Assembly: GCA_047623825.1 (NCBI GenBank)
Contig: JBLHOS010000047.1
Location: 1-24,226 of the forward strand
DNA: 24,226 nucleotides
Source of the DNA: JBLHOS01 sp047623825
GTDB taxonomy: Bacteria; Pseudomonadota; Alphaproteobacteria; Rhodobacterales; Rhodobacteraceae
Reading direction: 5' to 3'
Positions 22,023-24,226 of this stretch are shown here, one piece after another; the first letter of the stretch is position 1, and each line of letters begins with the position of its first letter. The position numbers were made by a program, and so were the translations under genes. The notes beneath the pieces are model-generated. The model was not told where the DNA came from. It saw only the letters and a program-made list of their open reading frames with translations, and made no database searches.

Positions 22023-22358
22023 TTAATCTGCTGTGGGGCTGATCAGGTGGCTACGCGGCACCCAACCTTGCTGCCCCGACGCTGAAACGCACCAAGACCA
22101 ACCGGCGTAACGTACCTGCTCGGTCACGATCTCACCTGCCTGAACCGAAAGCTCACGGGTGTCGAAATCGCGGGTCGGGCCAGTTTTTCCCAAGATCTCC
22201 TTGGGCAGCCAACCACCCAGCCCGGATTGATCAACGCACCAGACCCATCCGGGATAATCAGGATCTTCGTGACCGATCTGCACAGGATCTTTGGCGCGAA
22301 CCGACAGGGCCGGGTCGTAAGTTGCGCGCCAGTCTTTGAGGGCGCGTAACAGGGTCAT
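22023..22358 (-). CDS. Small protein with two bacterial SH3-like repeats
   Basis: A 111-residue cytoplasmic protein (no signal peptide) made of two copies of an SH3-like fold. Repeat one, about 6-55, contains ALSVRAKDPVQIG, GWVWCVDQSGLGGWLPKEIL. Repeat two, about 62-107, contains ELSVQAGEIVT, GWSWCVSASGQQGWVPRSHL. The matching GW-WC-(x)n-GWxP pattern in both halves shows internal duplication. I recall it as a variant SH3 family of unknown function. It begins 9 bases after lpd, on the same strand, so it is probably translated from the lpd mRNA. No clear ribosome-binding site is visible. The role is unknown; binding to a peptide or glycan ligand is possible. Confidence 0.8.
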   Translation of the reverse strand: MTLLRALKDWRATYDPALSVRAKDPVQIGHEDPDYPGWVWCVDQSGLGGWLPKEILGKTGPTRDFDTRELSVQAGEIVTEQVRYAGWSWCVSASGQQGWVPRSHLISPTAD

Positions 22359-22367
22359 GGACTGGTG

Positions 22368-23756
22368 TCAGGCATGAATTGCACCGTCGCCACAAGCCAT
22401 AGCGGCCTCTCGGACGGCCTCAGAATAAGTAGGATGCGCATGACAGGTCATCGCCAGATCTTGAGCTGAGGCCCCGAACTCCATCGCGACACAGATCTCA
22501 TGCAACAGATCGCCCGCCATCGGGCCGATGATATGCGCCCCTAGGATCCGGTCGGTCTCTTTATCAACAAGAATTTTTACAAAGCCATCGCCCGAGAAGT
22601 TAGCTTTGGCGCGCGCGTTCCCCATGAAGGAAAATTTGCCAACCTTATAGGCGCGGCCCTGCTCTTTCAGGGTTTCCTCGGTTTCACCGACATTGGCGAC
22701 CTCGGGATGGGTATAAATCACGCCGGGGATCACGCCATAATTCACATGGCCCTGATTGCCTGCAACCTGCTCGGCGGCGGCCATGCCTTCATCTTCGGCT
22801 TTGTGGGCCAACATCGGACCTTCTATTGCATCACCAATGGCGTAGATGCCGGCAATATTGGTCTGCCAATGCGCGTCCGTCTGGATTTGTCCGCGCGGCG
22901 TCATCTCTACGCCAAGCGCCTCAAGCCCAAGTCCATCTGTATAAGGTTTGCGACCTGTTGCCACCAGCACAGTATCTGCATCCAAGATATGCTCACTGTC
23001 GTCTTTGCGCAGCTTATAGCTGACTTTGGCCTTGGTTTTCATGCCTTCGACGCCTGAAACCGCCGCACCCAGAATGAAGGTAAGACCTTGTTTTTTAAGT
23101 ATGCGTTGGAATGTTTTGGACACTTCGGCATCCATGCCGGGGGTGATGTGATCCAGATACTCAACCACTGTGACCTCAGAGCCCAAGCGCGCATAGACTG
23201 AGCCCAGTTCCAGCCCGATGACACCGGCACCGATGACCACCATTTTGCGGGGAATTTTGCCCAAGGTCAGCGCGCCTTCGGATGTCACGACGACTTTCTC
23301 ATCGATTGTAACGCCGGGCAGCGACGATGGTTCAGACCCACTGGCAACGACGATATTCTTGGCGGTGTGAACCTCATCTCCGACCTTGACCTGACCCACA
23401 GCGGGGATTGAACCCCAACCTTTAATCCAGTCTATCTTGTTCTTTTTGAACAGAAACTCGATGCCTTTGGTATTTTGCGCGATCGTGTCATCTTTGTAGG
23501 TCAGCATCTGTGGCCAGTCGACGGATGGCGATTTGCCCTTCAAGCCCATAGTGGCAAAGTTATGCTCTGCCTCATGCAACATATGCGTGGCATACAGCAG
23601 CGCCTTGGACGGGATGCAACCGATGTTCAGGCAGGTGCCACCCAACGTGTCGCGACCTTCGACGCAGGCGGTCTTAAGACCAAGCTGGGCACAGCGAATG
23701 GCGCAGACATAGCCGCCGGGGCCGCTGCCGATGATGATCACGTCATAGTTAGCCAT
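22368..23756 (-). CDS. lpd: Dihydrolipoyl dehydrogenase (E3)
   Basis: A 462-residue FAD flavoenzyme that reoxidises dihydrolipoamide on 2-oxo acid dehydrogenase complexes and the glycine cleavage system, passing electrons to NAD. The FAD-binding GSGPGGY is at 11-17; the redox disulfide is Cys42/Cys47 in GGTCLNIGCIPSK; the NAD-binding GAGVIGLELGSVYARLG lies near 176-192; GDAIEGPMLAHKAEDEG follows; and the active-site His-Glu pair is in CHAHPTYSE near the end. Start is supported by AGGAG seven bases upstream. In Rhodobacteraceae the adjacent MAPEG gene commonly joins this lpd to the sucAB (2-oxoglutarate dehydrogenase) cluster, so it most likely serves that complex, although sucAB would lie beyond the window. 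Phased TGCA repeats lie 46-85 bases upstream. Confidence 0.96.
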   Translation of the reverse strand: MANYDVIIIGSGPGGYVCAIRCAQLGLKTACVEGRDTLGGTCLNIGCIPSKALLYATHMLHEAEHNFATMGLKGKSPSVDWPQMLTYKDDTIAQNTKGIEFLFKKNKIDWIKGWGSIPAVGQVKVGDEVHTAKNIVVASGSEPSSLPGVTIDEKVVVTSEGALTLGKIPRKMVVIGAGVIGLELGSVYARLGSEVTVVEYLDHITPGMDAEVSKTFQRILKKQGLTFILGAAVSGVEGMKTKAKVSYKLRKDDSEHILDADTVLVATGRKPYTDGLGLEALGVEMTPRGQIQTDAHWQTNIAGIYAIGDAIEGPMLAHKAEDEGMAAAEQVAGNQGHVNYGVIPGVIYTHPEVANVGETEETLKEQGRAYKVGKFSFMGNARAKANFSGDGFVKILVDKETDRILGAHIIGPMAGDLLHEICVAMEFGASAQDLAMTCHAHPTYSEAVREAAMACGDGAIHA

Positions 23757-23801
23757 TGGGGTCTCCTAGTGGAATACGGTGCTGTTAAGGCAAGAATGGG
23801 G

Positions 23802-23841
23802 GATGCACACCCGATGCACAAGTGATGCACACTTCGTGCAG
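23802..23841. repeat. Four 11-bp-phased TGCA direct repeats upstream of lpd
   Basis: GATGCAC occurs at 23802, 23813 and 23824, exactly 11 bases apart, and a fourth related unit CGTGCAG follows at 23835 in the same phase; each contains TGCA. The array sits 46-85 bases before the lpd start codon in a 185-base intergenic region. Spacing of one helical turn puts all four on one face of the DNA, as in iterated operator half-sites. Alternatively it is a small minisatellite. Confidence 0.8.
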
Positions 23842-23911
23842 ACGTGCGATGCGGTTTTGAGGCGGCTGTTTGCGCCTTTGCCTGCCTCGCCAGATGCGCG
23901 CCGGGCGCGGG

Positions 23912-23940
23912 CCGCCGAGATATTTTTTGGCAAGAAGAGC
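23912..23940. other. Intergenic motif of a kind often seen in Rhodobacteraceae
   Basis: GCCGAGATATTTTTTGGCAA-GAAGAG, lying just past the MAPEG stop codon, resembles the CCGAG-TATTTTTGG-(C/A)A-GAAGA sequence that I remember recurring between genes in this family. From memory only. Its role (terminator or repeat) is not evident here. Confidence 0.35.
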
Positions 23941-23941
23941 C

Positions 23942-24226
23942 TCATAGGAGGGCCGCCAGATAAAGCGCTACAGTGGCGATCATGCCAATGGCCCAGATAG
24001 CAGAGCGCCACGGTGCAAGGCCTAGTGCGTAGGCTGGCACATACAGGATGCGAGCGGCGAGGTACGTGTAGGCGCATGCGGCGGTGAAGGGGGTGGATTG
24101 ACCCGAGATCGTGATGACCAATGCGGCGATCGTGAACAGGATCAGCCCCTCGAAATGGTTGTTCATCGCGCGCTGCAGGCGGCCCGCAGTGCTGGTGAGC
24201 TGGATTTGCGTGTCACGGGGGCCGGC
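23942..24226 (-). CDS. MAPEG family membrane protein, partial (5' end outside window)
   Basis: The minus-strand frame stays open to the window edge, so this is the last 94 residues. It reads GPRDTQIQLTSTAGRLQRAM then NNHFEGLILFTIAALV, the MAPEG signature (R-x-x-R-A-x-x-N-x-x-E, also found in glutathione transferases and leukotriene synthases of eukaryotes), followed by TYLAARILYVPAYALGLAP with a conserved R-x-x-Y-x-x-x-Y pattern and a final hydrophobic helix. An internal ATG at 24166 is not the start, because family sequence continues upstream of it. The membrane protein is of unknown role in bacteria. It lies 185 bases from lpd on the same strand. Confidence 0.88.
   Translation of the reverse strand, partial: AGPRDTQIQLTSTAGRLQRAMNNHFEGLILFTIAALVITISGQSTPFTAACAYTYLAARILYVPAYALGLAPWRSAIWAIGMIATVALYLAALL

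Overview
This window looks like chromosomal DNA from a marine alphaproteobacterium of the Rhodobacteraceae (Roseobacter group). The evidence is the moderately GC-rich sequence, the proteobacterial-type RpoD end, and several families typical of that group: a DUF1523 membrane protein, an Asp-rich FYDLN-type protein beside tRNA-Ala, the deoC plus double-length aldehyde dehydrogenase pair, a phnCDEE transporter, and an lpd-MAPEG neighbourhood. The omega-transaminase also resembles, from memory, a Ruegeria enzyme of known structure. Nothing marks a plasmid, prophage, integron, CRISPR array or intact insertion sequence.

Layout. 1-2520: 3' end of rpoD, a truncated sulfotransferase-like ORF overlapping a class I/II aminotransferase, and a frameshifted EthD-like gene flanked by two look-alike GGGGCC hairpins. 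2539-5361 (minus): an orphan peptide-type ABC substrate-binding protein and an M20 (ArgE/DapE-like) deacylase. 5466-6350 (plus): a small two-helix membrane protein and a DUF1523 protein. 6363-10563: a double aldehyde dehydrogenase whose second half lacks the catalytic part, deoC, and divergently rpe; together these suit deoxyribose/pentose-phosphate catabolism, with acetaldehyde from DeoC as a likely aldehyde substrate. 10855-12228: class III omega-transaminase. 12283-13874 (minus): an overlapping hydrolase/ring-cleaving dioxygenase pair of the MhqD/MhqO type, suggesting quinone detoxification. 14174-17865 (plus): phnD, a strong terminator/attenuator, then phnC and two phnE permeases, with a Pho-box-like element upstream but no C-P lyase genes here. 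17944-19950: a LysR regulator divergent from a quinone-oxidoreductase-like MDR protein. 19962-21994: tRNA-Ala(GGC), the FYDLN acidic protein, a YgjP-type metallopeptidase and a GntR/FCD regulator. 22023-24226 (minus): an SH3-repeat protein, dihydrolipoyl dehydrogenase and a MAPEG-family protein cut by the window end.

Most of the window is ordinary metabolic and transport chromosome. I do not see a clearly new multi-gene system. The points worth a second look are regulatory or degenerative: the 11-bp-phased TGCA repeats upstream of lpd, the phnD/phnC attenuator and Pho-like promoter, the half-dead double aldehyde dehydrogenase, the EthD frameshift, the sulfotransferase stub fused by an ATGA overlap to an aminotransferase, and the loss of the second cysteine pair in the FYDLN protein. 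All family names come from reading motifs and from memory; no searches were run.
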